From Pseudomonadota bacterium (GTDB lineage: Bacteria; Campylobacterota; Campylobacteria; Campylobacterales; Sulfurospirillaceae), in NCBI GenBank assembly GCA_017860615.1, contig JAGDMU010000006.1, forward strand, positions 124,001 to 188,000: DNA of 64,000 nt, read 5' to 3'. A program made the position numbers and the translations under genes. Numbering within the stretch: the stretch's first letter is position 1; every line of letters begins with the position of its first letter. Under the pieces are notes generated by a model, which worked only from the letters and a program-made list of their open reading frames with translations, did no database searches and was not told the origin of the DNA. This document shows, one piece after another, positions 46,467 to 55,221 of this stretch.

Positions 46467-47027
46467 TTAACGTGAACGAAATGCTTTAAAAACTAAGAGA
46501 ATAATTACGATTTGAACACCTAAAAGCCCTACATGGAGACAATAGACTTGGCTCTGTTTATCGACAATGCCGAAGAACTCGATGATTTTGTAGAAAACGT
46601 AGGAAAGTACCATGCCTACAAGATAGCCTTTTTGTTTCACAACATCCGCAAAAGAGAGCAATATAGTACGTTTTAAGGCAAGTGTTTCGATCCGCATAAG
46701 ATAATTACCAAAAACAAACGTTAACTGATAAGAGGCATAAATCAAGAGGACATTGACATAAGAATATTTAAAAATGAGAAAACTTATAACAATAAACAAG
46801 GACAAGAACTCTACCAAAAGCGTTATGCGATAAAAAACGAGAAGATTCATCATCTTCTCGTATACTTTCGCCACAACCAGTAAACCTACGGCTAACCCAA
46901 TACCTCCTAGTGAAAATACAGAGGGTTCAAGCGGTGTATAAAGCACAAAAACACTGCCTACTGCAAGCCCAAAAAAGAGGGAGTTGAGTAGCTTATACCA
47001 AAGATAAGGGCGTAGGTTTAGTTGCAT
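46467..47027 (-). CDS. Small six-helix membrane protein coupled to TonB receptor
   Basis: I do not recognise a family. The 186-residue protein has about six hydrophobic helices (near 11-31, 36-54, 62-86, 88-108, 133-150, 163-182) with basic residues at both ends, resembling half of a transporter. It begins inside the stop of the TonB receptor (TAATG). It could be an inner-membrane partner for uptake of the receptor's ligand, but no motif supports a mechanism. Confidence 0.6.
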   Translation of the reverse strand: MQLNLRPYLWYKLLNSLFFGLAVGSVFVLYTPLEPSVFSLGGIGLAVGLLVVAKVYEKMMNLLVFYRITLLVEFLSLFIVISFLIFKYSYVNVLLIYASYQLTFVFGNYLMRIETLALKRTILLSFADVVKQKGYLVGMVLSYVFYKIIEFFGIVDKQSQVYCLHVGLLGVQIVIILLVFKAFRSR

Positions 47028-49087
47028 TAAAATCTCGCGTTGAAGCCAACCATGAAAGTTCGCTCGTAATTTAATGGGTAGACACCTAAAGAAGAACCAC
47101 TATCAGAGAACATTGCATTTTTCGTATCAAATACATTATTCACTTTAGCAAAAAACTCATAATTTTTATAAGCATATGTTGCGGATACGTCTGTCACATA
47201 ATAGCTTTCCATCTTTCCATAGCTTCCATCAAAATCATCTATGGCATAAGAGCGTGATTTATAGGTTTCAGATACTAAAAGCGACACTGGCTTAACAGGA
47301 TTATAACCTAAGGCTACTTTTAAAGTATGAGGTGAAACGCCTGGTATTTCTCTACCATTATAACTGCCACTAGCACCATCATCAATAATTTTTGTATCTA
47401 CATATGTATAATTAAGCATCGTAAATACATTCGATAGAATATAGTAGGTATTCGAAAGTTCTAACCCTTTTTTTTCTGTCTCTTTGAGATTGGTATTTGT
47501 GAAATTTGCCGCATTATAGTAAATTTCATTATCCAAAGAAGAGAAAAACAGGGTTGCTTTAAATTTAGTTTTTGATGTAAGATAATTAAACCCAAGGTTA
47601 ATAGTATCTGCGGTCATCGGTTCAATAAAACCATTAAAAACGGATCCAGCATAATTCCAAAACGCATCATAGGTTGCACTAAATAACCTGTCAATATCAG
47701 GTGCTTGAAACGAATGATTGTAATTTGTGAAAACAGACATGTTGCTATTTAACTTATAGTTATAGCCAACATCATACGCATTTTCTGAATAAGTTTTACT
47801 CAAATCTGATGCACTGTCCTGAAAGGTATATTTGATACTCTCATTACGAGCACCTGCGGAGAGCGTATTTTGCCCAAAGGTATAGTCTACCTTGCCATAA
47901 ATACCAAGATTGTCTTTTGTGATGGTATTGGTTGGAGACCATGAACTTTTCGTCTCTTTTTCGCCATTAAATGATTGTAAACCTAGTACTGCTTTCAAAT
48001 TTCCATCGGTATAATTTATTTTTGTATCGTAGCTATTATAATCATATGATCCATTGATCGAACCACTAGAAGAGACATAATAAGCATTAGCTTTTTTATC
48101 TTCATCAAAGACTTGAGCATCTACACTAAAACGGTCGTTTATTTTATAATGAGCCCCATAGTTTAAAACATCTGATTCATAACTCATATCAGTGTATTTG
48201 CTATTTGGAATAGCATAAACATTATTTTGATACTGTGTAGGGGTAAGCGCATTGGCATAATTTGCATTCATTTTCGAAAATGTTTTGCCAAGATTAAATG
48301 TAAGATCATCAATAGGCGTTAATGTCGCGCTAATTGACTTATTACGATTCCAACTTTCATCTTTTGTGCCATCTGTTGATACGTGTTTAAATCCATCATG
48401 GCTGTAATCATCAATATAACCCGAAATTGAAAATTTTTCTTCTTTCACACCAAGACCTAAAGAGCCAAACCATAAGCCATTATCGCCAATATAGCTTTTA
48501 ATGACTGCTCCATCAGTATCTTTAGTAATAATATTAATCGCTCCTGCATTCGCGCCATCACCGTATTCAACTGAACCACTACCTTTAATTATCTCTATTT
48601 TTTCGATGCTATCAAGAGGAATAGAAGATAAAAGTTGTGGAGACATATCCATATTATTAAGACGTCTACCATTGAGAGTGATAACTGTATTTTCATATCC
48701 TGTACCAAGTCCATACCCACGCATATCAATGGCTTGAGCAAAAGGATTTCCATAACTTGGCATGGTTGTAACAGAAGTTTGGGTATTTAAAAATTCGTAG
48801 ATATCTTGAGTGTGAGATTGTTGTATTTCTTTTTTGTTATACACTTCAGATGCAAATGGTGCACCAACTTCACTGACCTTGATCTTCTTTGAGATCACCA
48901 CAACAGGCGCACTACTTTCTTCGAGCACTTCTGTTGTTTCTGAGGATGCTTCAGCTTTTGGGGTATACAATTGCTTTTGATTATCTACGACACTTTGACC
49001 TTCACTGGCAAGGGCAATCGTAGCATTTAAAGCAAGTATCGCCGCTAGGCTAAAATACTTTCCTCTAAATCCTTTCAGATTTTTCAT
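47027..49087 (-). CDS. TonB-dependent outer membrane receptor
   Basis: A 686-residue beta-barrel receptor with a signal peptide (about 1-27) and a plug domain. The plug has IDMRGYGLGTGYENTVITLN and LNGRRLNNMD, and its end reads VEYGDGANAGAINIITKD. The C-terminus LNYERTFMVGFNARF ends in phenylalanine, as needed for barrel assembly. The ligand (siderophore, cobalamin, copper complex or other) is not shown. A small membrane protein follows in the operon. It is divergent from the KdpD-like kinase gene. Confidence 0.92.
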   Translation of the reverse strand: MKNLKGFRGKYFSLAAILALNATIALASEGQSVVDNQKQLYTPKAEASSETTEVLEESSAPVVVISKKIKVSEVGAPFASEVYNKKEIQQSHTQDIYEFLNTQTSVTTMPSYGNPFAQAIDMRGYGLGTGYENTVITLNGRRLNNMDMSPQLLSSIPLDSIEKIEIIKGSGSVEYGDGANAGAINIITKDTDGAVIKSYIGDNGLWFGSLGLGVKEEKFSISGYIDDYSHDGFKHVSTDGTKDESWNRNKSISATLTPIDDLTFNLGKTFSKMNANYANALTPTQYQNNVYAIPNSKYTDMSYESDVLNYGAHYKINDRFSVDAQVFDEDKKANAYYVSSSGSINGSYDYNSYDTKINYTDGNLKAVLGLQSFNGEKETKSSWSPTNTITKDNLGIYGKVDYTFGQNTLSAGARNESIKYTFQDSASDLSKTYSENAYDVGYNYKLNSNMSVFTNYNHSFQAPDIDRLFSATYDAFWNYAGSVFNGFIEPMTADTINLGFNYLTSKTKFKATLFFSSLDNEIYYNAANFTNTNLKETEKKGLELSNTYYILSNVFTMLNYTYVDTKIIDDGASGSYNGREIPGVSPHTLKVALGYNPVKPVSLLVSETYKSRSYAIDDFDGSYGKMESYYVTDVSATYAYKNYEFFAKVNNVFDTKNAMFSDSGSSLGVYPLNYERTFMVGFNARF

Positions 49088-49164
49088 TCATTCTCCTTAA
49101 AATTTGGGAAAATTATTTTATCCTAAAAGTAAGCATTTTGATAACTTTTTGATACATTCTGCTC

Positions 49165-49170
49165 TATAAT
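49165..49170 (+). promoter_or_regulatory. -10 element of the KdpD/E-like/Ktr operon
   Basis: TATAAT lies 34 bases before the TTG start of the kinase gene, so the leader would be about 22 bases. No good -35 is evident. Confidence 0.55.
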
Positions 49171-49198
49171 AACCTCAAATAGACCATGAGGATATGCC

Positions 49199-50218
49199 TT
49201 GTTCCATCGCTATAACTATATTTTAACGGCGTTAGCTGTCTTAGGAGCTATTACACTCATTAGTATGCTCTTTCAAGGCTACTTAGAGCTTGTAAACATT
49301 GCGCTGATTCATCTCATTCCCATCATTGTTGTAGCCCTTCGCGGTAACTTTTATGCCACTGCATTTATCGCTCTTATCGCTATTTTACTCTTCAATGTCC
49401 TCTATGTTCCGCCCGTTTACAGCTTTAGTGTGCATGATGCCATTTATCTGTGGAGTTTTGCCATCTTTTTGCTGGTCGGGTACATCATCACAGCGCAAGC
49501 TAAAAAAATCCAGACCAATGAAATCAGAGAGATTTTACTCAATACGCTCTCGCATGATCTCAAAACACCACTCTCTTCCATCTTGGGATCTATTACACTT
49601 CTTTTAGAAGATCCCAAAATGAGCACAGAAACCAAAACGATTTTATTGCATGACATCAAAAACAGCTCTGATAAGATGCACAGACTCATCAACAACCTCT
49701 TAGACAACGCTAGACTGAAAGACAAACACCTCAAACTTAAGATGGAATGGTGTGATCTTGAAGATATTTTAGGCGTTGCTTTGCAAGATTTTGATGAAGC
49801 GCATATCCAAAGCTCACTGACGTTAGATGTAGACCCATCCTTAGAGCTTTTCTGGGGTGATTACAATCTTTTAGTACGTCTCTTTGCCAACCTATTAGAC
49901 AACGCCTTTAAATACTCCAACCAAAATAAGCACATAAACGTCTCCATTGCTCAAAAACAAGAGAGTGTCATAATAACCTTTTTTAACGAAAGCCCACCTC
50001 TTAAAGAAAAAAATCTAGAGACCATTTTCGATAAATTCTATCGCCTTGAAAATGCCCAAGATATTTCAGGCAGTGGCATTGGACTCTTTATCTGTCAGAG
50101 CATTGTGAGAGCACATAATGGAAAGATCAAGGCGTACAACCAAGAAAATGGCGTATGCTTTGAGATACTACTTCCTATTACAAAGCTACCCACCAAACTT
50201 CAAAGTGAGTATGAATGA
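49199..50218 (+). CDS. Short KdpD-like sensor histidine kinase
   Basis: The 339-residue kinase has the four membrane helices of KdpD (DUF4118, about 5-100; VALRGNFYATAFIALIAI), then HisKA with the phosphohistidine in LSHDLKTPLSSIL (about 120) and an ATPase domain (LLDNAFKYSN, GSGIGLFICQSIVRAHNG). It lacks the N-terminal KdpD and universal-stress-like domains present in full-length KdpD. The TTG start has GAGGA six bases upstream. The response-regulator gene starts in its stop codon (ATGA). Confidence 0.88.
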   Translation: MFHRYNYILTALAVLGAITLISMLFQGYLELVNIALIHLIPIIVVALRGNFYATAFIALIAILLFNVLYVPPVYSFSVHDAIYLWSFAIFLLVGYIITAQAKKIQTNEIREILLNTLSHDLKTPLSSILGSITLLLEDPKMSTETKTILLHDIKNSSDKMHRLINNLLDNARLKDKHLKLKMEWCDLEDILGVALQDFDEAHIQSSLTLDVDPSLELFWGDYNLLVRLFANLLDNAFKYSNQNKHINVSIAQKQESVIITFFNESPPLKEKNLETIFDKFYRLENAQDISGSGIGLFICQSIVRAHNGKIKAYNQENGVCFEILLPITKLPTKLQSEYE

Positions 50219-50925
50219 AAGCCAACGAATTGATTTTAATCGTTGAAGATGATGATGCTATCTCAAAACTCTTAACCATTTCACTCTCAGAATATGGTTA
50301 TAAAACACGCCGTGCCAATGATCTTGCTATGGCAAAGAGAGAGTTTATAAGCTACAACCCTATGCTCATTATTTTAGATCTTGGACTTCCCGATGGTGAT
50401 GGTAAGGAGCTTATCAAAATGATCCGAAAAGAGAGCAAAACATCCATCATTGTGCTCTCAGCCAGAAGCGATGAAAAAGAGATTATCGCAGCACTTGATT
50501 TGGGAGCGGATGATTATGTGACCAAACCCTTTTCCACCAGTGAGCTGTTGGCGCGCGTACGCTCTACGCTCAGACGTGTGCATCACGATGTCTCGCATGA
50601 AATTCTGACGTGTAAAGACCTTTGCATTGACTTTACCAAAAAAGAGGTAACCCTCAAAAACACTCTTTTAAAACTCACTCCAACAGAGTATAATTTACTG
50701 CGATATCTCATGCAAAATGCCAATAAAGTGCTGCCGCATCAGCAAATTTTAAAGTCTGTATGGGGTGTGGGCTATCAAAACGAGATGCAATATCTTAGAA
50801 CTTACATTAACTCTTTACGTAAAAAAATTGAAAAAAGTTCTACCAGACCAGAGTATATCACGACAGAATCGAGCATCGGATATCGATTCTCTTGTCATGA
50901 AGAACACGAAAAAGGAAATGAATGA
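50215..50925 (+). CDS. KdpE-like response regulator (OmpR family)
   Basis: A 236-residue regulator with a receiver (LIVEDDDAISKLL, phospho-Asp in IILDLGLPDGDG, about residue 55; VTKPFSTSELLARV) and a winged-helix DNA-binding domain (LTPTEYNLLRYLMQNANKVL, YLRTYINSLRKKIE). The sequence style is that of KdpE. It overlaps both neighbours by four bases. Its likely target is the potassium operon it belongs to, since no kdpFABC is present in the window. Confidence 0.92.
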   Translation: MKANELILIVEDDDAISKLLTISLSEYGYKTRRANDLAMAKREFISYNPMLIILDLGLPDGDGKELIKMIRKESKTSIIVLSARSDEKEIIAALDLGADDYVTKPFSTSELLARVRSTLRRVHHDVSHEILTCKDLCIDFTKKEVTLKNTLLKLTPTEYNLLRYLMQNANKVLPHQQILKSVWGVGYQNEMQYLRTYINSLRKKIEKSSTRPEYITTESSIGYRFSCHEEHEKGNE

Positions 50926-52253
50926 ATCAAAAGACTTTAAGAATCATCTTTTTTAGCTATCTTACGGTTGTTTTTATTGGAGCAATTTTATTAATGTTGC
51001 CCATCGCACATATCGGTAAATTAGCCTTTATAGATGCACTTTTTACCGCAACATCTGCAACATGTGTAACAGGGCTTATTGTCAAAGTAACACCTGAGGA
51101 TTTTACCTTTTTTGGACAATTTGTCATTCTCATTCTTATGCAAGTCGGAGGTGTTGGATATATGAGTATCGTCACTCTTTTCTTCTTGTTTATGAAAAAA
51201 AATCTAAATATTCATGAAAAAAATATGGCAAAAGAGTCACTCAATTACTCGACAAATTTTGACATTCAACATTTCCTCAAAAAAGTCTTTCTTTTCACTC
51301 TTATCATCGAATCACTCGGCGCACTTATCTTAACCATGCGCTTTGCTACACATATGCCTCTTAATAAAGCCATTTGGCAAGGTATCTTTCACTCGGTTGC
51401 AGCATTTAATAATGCAGGTTTTTCAACTTTTAGAGATAACCTTGTTGGGTATCAGACAGATTTTACGGTTTTAGTGACTGTTGGACTGCTTATTATTTTA
51501 GGTGGTCTTGGTTACTTGGTTTTAGTAGAAATTCATGCCAAGGCTACACACAAACGCTTTATGCTCTCGGCTCACACCAAGATCACGCTTGTGGGTACAC
51601 TTATTTTGATTATCTCAGGCATGATTCTTTTCTTAGTAATCGAATGGGATAACAAAGGCATCTTCAAAAACATGTCTATGTATCACAGTCTTCTTAACAG
51701 CTTTTTCCTCTCAGTCAATTTTCGAACATCAGGCTTTAATAGCCTTGATCTTGCCAATCTTAGTGATGCGTCACTCTTTTGCTCCACGATCTACATGATG
51801 ACAGGAGGTGGAGCAGGTAGTACAGCAGGCGGTATCAAAATCACAACAGTTGCCGTACTGATCATTGCAACCATTCACACCATTAAAATCAGCAACCAAG
51901 CACCCAATGCCTTTAAACGAACCATTACACAAGAAATTATCAACCGCTCTTCTGCCATCATCCTCGTTGCATCCTTTATAACGATTACAGCAACGGTTAT
52001 CTTGGTAGAAACACAGCATACTGACTTTATGAAAACCCTTTTTGAAGTCGTTTCGGCTTTTTGTACCGTTGGTGTTTCCGTTGGAAATGGCGATGTACTA
52101 AGCCTCGCAGGGAAATTTAGCCCCTTTGGGAAATCCATCATTATAGCCCTTATGCTTATTGGACGTATGGGTATTTTTGCTTTTGGATTTCTCATTATCG
52201 GTAAAGAAAAAATCAAACACATACAATACCCCGAAGGAAGGATTTTATTATGA
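50922..52253 (+). CDS. TrkH/KtrB-type potassium transporter
   Basis: The 443-residue membrane protein has the repeated pore loops of the TrkH/KtrB superfamily: TATSATCVTGLIV (about 40-52), FHSVAAFNNAGFSTF (about 155), FFLSVNFRTSGFNS and EVVSAFCTVGVSVGNG. The GGGAGSTAGGIKITT stretch is the gating loop region. It conducts K+ (Na+-coupled in Ktr systems) and needs a cytosolic regulatory subunit, encoded next. It begins within the regulator's stop (ATGA). Confidence 0.93.
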   Translation: MNQKTLRIIFFSYLTVVFIGAILLMLPIAHIGKLAFIDALFTATSATCVTGLIVKVTPEDFTFFGQFVILILMQVGGVGYMSIVTLFFLFMKKNLNIHEKNMAKESLNYSTNFDIQHFLKKVFLFTLIIESLGALILTMRFATHMPLNKAIWQGIFHSVAAFNNAGFSTFRDNLVGYQTDFTVLVTVGLLIILGGLGYLVLVEIHAKATHKRFMLSAHTKITLVGTLILIISGMILFLVIEWDNKGIFKNMSMYHSLLNSFFLSVNFRTSGFNSLDLANLSDASLFCSTIYMMTGGGAGSTAGGIKITTVAVLIIATIHTIKISNQAPNAFKRTITQEIINRSSAIILVASFITITATVILVETQHTDFMKTLFEVVSAFCTVGVSVGNGDVLSLAGKFSPFGKSIIIALMLIGRMGIFAFGFLIIGKEKIKHIQYPEGRILL

Positions 52254-52912
52254 AAACATACGCCGTCATAGGACTTGGAAAATTTGGCTTTCACATTGCC
52301 AAAGGATTAGCCGAACAAGGCATGGACATTATTGCCATTGACAATGACCCTCACAAAATCCAAGTCATTAGCGAATATATTGAAGATGCCATTATCTTAG
52401 ACAGTACCGATATAAAGGCACTTCAAGAAGCGGGTGTTGTAGGTCTGGATACTGTTATTATCAGTATTGGTGAAAACATTGAGGCGAGTATTTTAACCTT
52501 GATGGCACTGAAAGAATTAGACAATAAAACCATTATAGCCAAAGCCATTACGCTCACTCATGGTGAGATTTTGGCGCGTTTGGGCGCTTTTAAAGTCATC
52601 TATCCAGAGCGAGAATCGGCTAAGAAATTGGTGGAAAACCTTGTAGGAAACGTCGTTATTGATCAAGTTGATTTTAGCAGTACCATTAAGATTGCTAAAT
52701 TCTCCGTTACACCAGCCCTTATTGGTAAACTTGTCAAAGACATTGAGCTTATGTTTGAAAATGAAATCCATCTTATCGCATGTAAAACACGTGACAACTG
52801 GACATTTGATGTGGAAAAAACTTATAAAATCCGTGAAAATGATATGCTGGCATTTATCGGTAAAAAAGCTTTCATTGAGAAGCTGAGAAACCTTACCAAA
52901 GCAGAGAGTTAA
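52250..52912 (+). CDS. TrkA/KtrA-type potassium uptake regulatory subunit
   Basis: The 220-residue protein has an RCK-N Rossmann domain (IGLGKFGFHIAKGLAEQG, about 5-22; IDNDPHKIQVISEYIE) and an RCK-C (TrkA_C) domain near 140-215. It is the single-RCK form, as in KtrA, which binds ATP/ADP and gates the KtrB-like channel. It overlaps the transporter gene by four bases (ATGA) and ends the operon. Confidence 0.93.
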   Translation: MKTYAVIGLGKFGFHIAKGLAEQGMDIIAIDNDPHKIQVISEYIEDAIILDSTDIKALQEAGVVGLDTVIISIGENIEASILTLMALKELDNKTIIAKAITLTHGEILARLGAFKVIYPERESAKKLVENLVGNVVIDQVDFSSTIKIAKFSVTPALIGKLVKDIELMFENEIHLIACKTRDNWTFDVEKTYKIRENDMLAFIGKKAFIEKLRNLTKAES

Positions 52913-53031
52913 TCTCCATACCTAAAGCCTCTTTTAATGGAAAGGTGTTATAACCTTAGTCATGAGAGAGGTTTTATCCATCCAATAAAAATTCTATTGC
53001 ACAATTTTTCATCAACCTAAAAGGAGTCTCT

Positions 53032-53397
53032 ATGTCACTGCGTCCTTTAACTCCCGAAGAAGAGCGCGTTATCGTGCACAAAGGCACAGAAATGCCCTAT
53101 TCTGGGGAATATAATAGTTTTTATACAAAAGGAATTTACCACTGCAAACGTTGTAATGCTCCTCTTTATACCTCAAATGACAAGTTCAATTCTAACTGTG
53201 GCTGGCCTAGTTTTGATGATGAGATACAAGGAGCTGTTAAACGTGAAACTGATGCGGATGGCAGACGCACTGAAATACTCTGCAATGCGTGTGGTGCGCA
53301 CTTAGGACATGTATTTGAAGGAGAGGGTTTTACCCCTAAAAATACCCGCCATTGCGTCAATTCTATCTCACTGTTATTTGTCCCTGAAAAAGAGTAG
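53032..53397 (+). CDS. msrB: Peptide methionine-(R)-S-oxide reductase
   Basis: MsrB (121 residues) reduces methionine-R-sulfoxide in proteins. It has two CxxC zinc pairs (CKRCNAPLY near 37 and CNACGAHLG near 83), [18 protein letters not shown] and the catalytic cysteine in [11 protein letters not shown] (about 106). AAGGAG precedes the ATG. It is not fused to MsrA and no MsrA gene is nearby. The length is usual for stand-alone MsrB. Confidence 0.96.
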   Translation: MSLRPLTPEEERVIVHKGTEMPYSGEYNSFYTKGIYHCKRCNAPLYTSNDKFNSNCGWPSFDDEIQGAVKRETDADGRRTEILCNACGAHLGHVFEGEGFTPKNTRHCVNSISLLFVPEKE

Positions 53398-53411
53398 TTT
53401 TTTGTTTATGC

Positions 53412-53417
53412 TATAAT
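53412..53417 (+). promoter_or_regulatory. -10 element before the leader ORF
   Basis: A perfect TATAAT 30 bases before the leader ORF start; transcription would start near 53424. Confidence 0.55.
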
Positions 53418-53447
53418 ACGACACAAATTATTTTAAAGGAATTCTGT

Positions 53448-53513
53448 ATGACCCAAAGCGAACCGGACTCGTGTAGCTTTAACTTTGCTCAAAACATAGG
53501 GGCTATCCTATGA
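53448..53513 (+). CDS. 21-residue leader ORF upstream of the DUF21-CBS gene
   Basis: A 21-codon reading frame (MTQSEPDSCSFNFAQNIGAI plus L) with AAGGA seven bases before its ATG. Its TGA stop shares bases with the start of the DUF21-CBS gene (ATGA), and that gene's own AGGGG site lies within the leader. This arrangement suggests translational coupling or attenuation. It is too short for the usual gene finders. No homology can be judged by eye. Confidence 0.55.
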   Translation: MTQSEPDSCSFNFAQNIGAIL

Positions 53514-54586
53514 CGTTGTTGATTACGTATCTCTCCATTGCACTTTTAATCTCATTTCTCTGTTCCGTTCTTGAAGCTGTTTTACTTTCAAGCACACACT
53601 CTTATATAGAGACGCTTCCTAAAGAAGCCAATGAAAATGCTATTGTCCTCCTCAAAGATTTAAAATCAAACATCGATAAACCGATCTCTTCGATTTTAAC
53701 GTTCAATACCTTTGCACACACAATGGGTGCAGCAGGAGTAGGCGCACAAGCACAAATCTTGCTTGGTGAAGAGTGGCAAACAGCCGTTGCCTTTGTTGTG
53801 ACACTATTGATTTTATACGTTTCTGAGATTATTCCTAAAACCATTGGAGCACTCTACTGGAAAAAATTGTTGATACCATCTGCGTATATGATCTCTTTTT
53901 TAGTCACCATTACGACACCTTTTACATGGGTTTCATCACTTTTGACCAATTATATTTCAAAAAACAAAAAGCATCACAGCAACTTCTCACGTGATGAGAT
54001 CATGGCCGTCGTTGCCATGGGTGAAAAAGAGGGAACCATTCTCAGCAAAGAGAGTGACCTCATTGAAAATCTTTTAAAACTTAAAAATATTAAAGCCAAA
54101 GATATTATGACACCTCGTAGTGTTGTGTTTGCCTTACCTGCAACTACAACCATTGAAGATGCGATTGAAGATGACCGTATGTACATTCACTCGCGTATTC
54201 CTATTTTTGGTGAGACTCTTGATGATGTTGTGGGAATTGTCTTTAACCAACGCATCCTTGAAGAGAGTGTGGAAGACCATGATACAATTACACTAGAACA
54301 CATTGCGCATGAAGTGCATATGGTTTCTGAAAATCTTCCTGTACCAAACTTGATCGACCAGTTCGTTAAGCGTAAAACACACCTTTTTATTGTTTTTGAT
54401 AGCTACGGTCAAACCGCAGGTGTTGTAACACTTGAAGATGCCATCGAAACACTTCTAGGTGTTGAAATCGTTGATGAGATGGATGAAGTGGAAGATATGC
54501 AACTCTTTGCAAAAGATCGAAGTAAAAAGTTTCAAGACCGCATGAAGGTCGAGCGTAAAAAGCTCGAAAAAGCAAAAGTAAATTAA
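53510..54586 (+). CDS. DUF21 (CNNM)-CBS pair membrane protein
   Basis: The 358-residue protein has the DUF21 transmembrane domain (about 1-150; SFLCSVLEAVLLSS, YVSEIIPKT) and a pair of CBS domains (about 195-330; KDIMTPRSVVFAL, THLFIVFDSYGQTAGVVTLEDAIETLLG). It ends with a charged tail and lacks the C-terminal CorC_HlyC domain. Related proteins are linked to magnesium or cobalt efflux and to haemolysin annotations. It follows the leader ORF and is closed by a strong terminator. Confidence 0.87.
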   Translation: MTLLITYLSIALLISFLCSVLEAVLLSSTHSYIETLPKEANENAIVLLKDLKSNIDKPISSILTFNTFAHTMGAAGVGAQAQILLGEEWQTAVAFVVTLLILYVSEIIPKTIGALYWKKLLIPSAYMISFLVTITTPFTWVSSLLTNYISKNKKHHSNFSRDEIMAVVAMGEKEGTILSKESDLIENLLKLKNIKAKDIMTPRSVVFALPATTTIEDAIEDDRMYIHSRIPIFGETLDDVVGIVFNQRILEESVEDHDTITLEHIAHEVHMVSENLPVPNLIDQFVKRKTHLFIVFDSYGQTAGVVTLEDAIETLLGVEIVDEMDEVEDMQLFAKDRSKKFQDRMKVERKKLEKAKVN

Positions 54587-54600
54587 ACGCGTTAAACCCC

Positions 54601-54630
54601 TAAAGAGGCTTTAGTTATAAAGCCTCTTTA
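54601..54630. terminator. bidirectional terminator between DUF21-CBS and phosphatase genes
   Basis: A perfect 13-bp stem (TAAAGAGGCTTTA with TAAAGCCTCTTTA) and a 4-base loop, followed on the plus strand by AAAAAACTTTT. It lies between convergent genes and overlaps the phosphatase stop. On the minus strand the downstream flank is GGGGTTTAACGC, so it works best for one direction. Confidence 0.85.
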
Positions 54631-55221
54631 AAAAACTTTTCTGCAATCCCACTGCATTCTTTTTTCATCCCATGTTAATTCATTCACGCACGCATAAGGT
54701 TGTTCAATGCTAAACAGATCATTGAACGTTAACCCAAGTATAGGCATAAGTATCATGCGATTAACGCCTGCATGAGCAATGATGAGGATAGTGCCTGTTG
54801 CATGGTGTGTAATGGCATTAAAAGCATACCTTGCGCGCCCAGATAGATCATGAAAACTTTCACCATGAGGTGGTGTAAAATGCTCTATATCTTCGCCTCT
54901 TTTGGCATACAGTTCAGGATAAGCTGATTTTATCTGTGCCATTGGCATATTTTCCCACTCCCCCATATCAATCTCACAAAAGGCTTCGACCTTTTCATAG
55001 TGGATATTTTTACCTTCACATACAATTTCAGTGGTTTGTAAACAGCGCTTAAGTGGACTTGTAAAAACCATATCAAGAGTAATCGTTTTAAAATAATCAT
55101 GCAACATTCTGGCTTGTTCGATGCCTTGTTGATCCAAAGGTATGTCTGTACGACCGAGATATCTCTTTTCACTTCCATTATCGATGTGCCCATGACGAAG
55201 CAGATAGACTTTTTTAACCAT
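54628..55221 (-). CDS. Histidine phosphatase superfamily protein
   Basis: A 197-residue protein of the phosphoglycerate mutase-like group: VYLLRHGHIDNG with the catalytic His (about 9), FTSPLKRCLQT (about 56-66), CEIDMGEWEN and IIAHAGVNRM with the second His. Relatives include CobC. Its substrate is unknown. It is the last gene of the molybdenum hydroxylase maturation operon and overlaps the nucleotidyltransferase gene by eight bases. Confidence 0.88.
   Translation of the reverse strand: MVKKVYLLRHGHIDNGSEKRYLGRTDIPLDQQGIEQARMLHDYFKTITLDMVFTSPLKRCLQTTEIVCEGKNIHYEKVEAFCEIDMGEWENMPMAQIKSAYPELYAKRGEDIEHFTPPHGESFHDLSGRARYAFNAITHHATGTILIIAHAGVNRMILMPILGLTFNDLFSIEQPYACVNELTWDEKRMQWDCRKVF

Noticed and set aside
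49088-49198. Possible Fur box upstream of the TonB receptor
   Set aside because: A/T-rich stretches (AAAATTATTTTATCC) do not match the 19-bp Fur consensus well enough to name a site.
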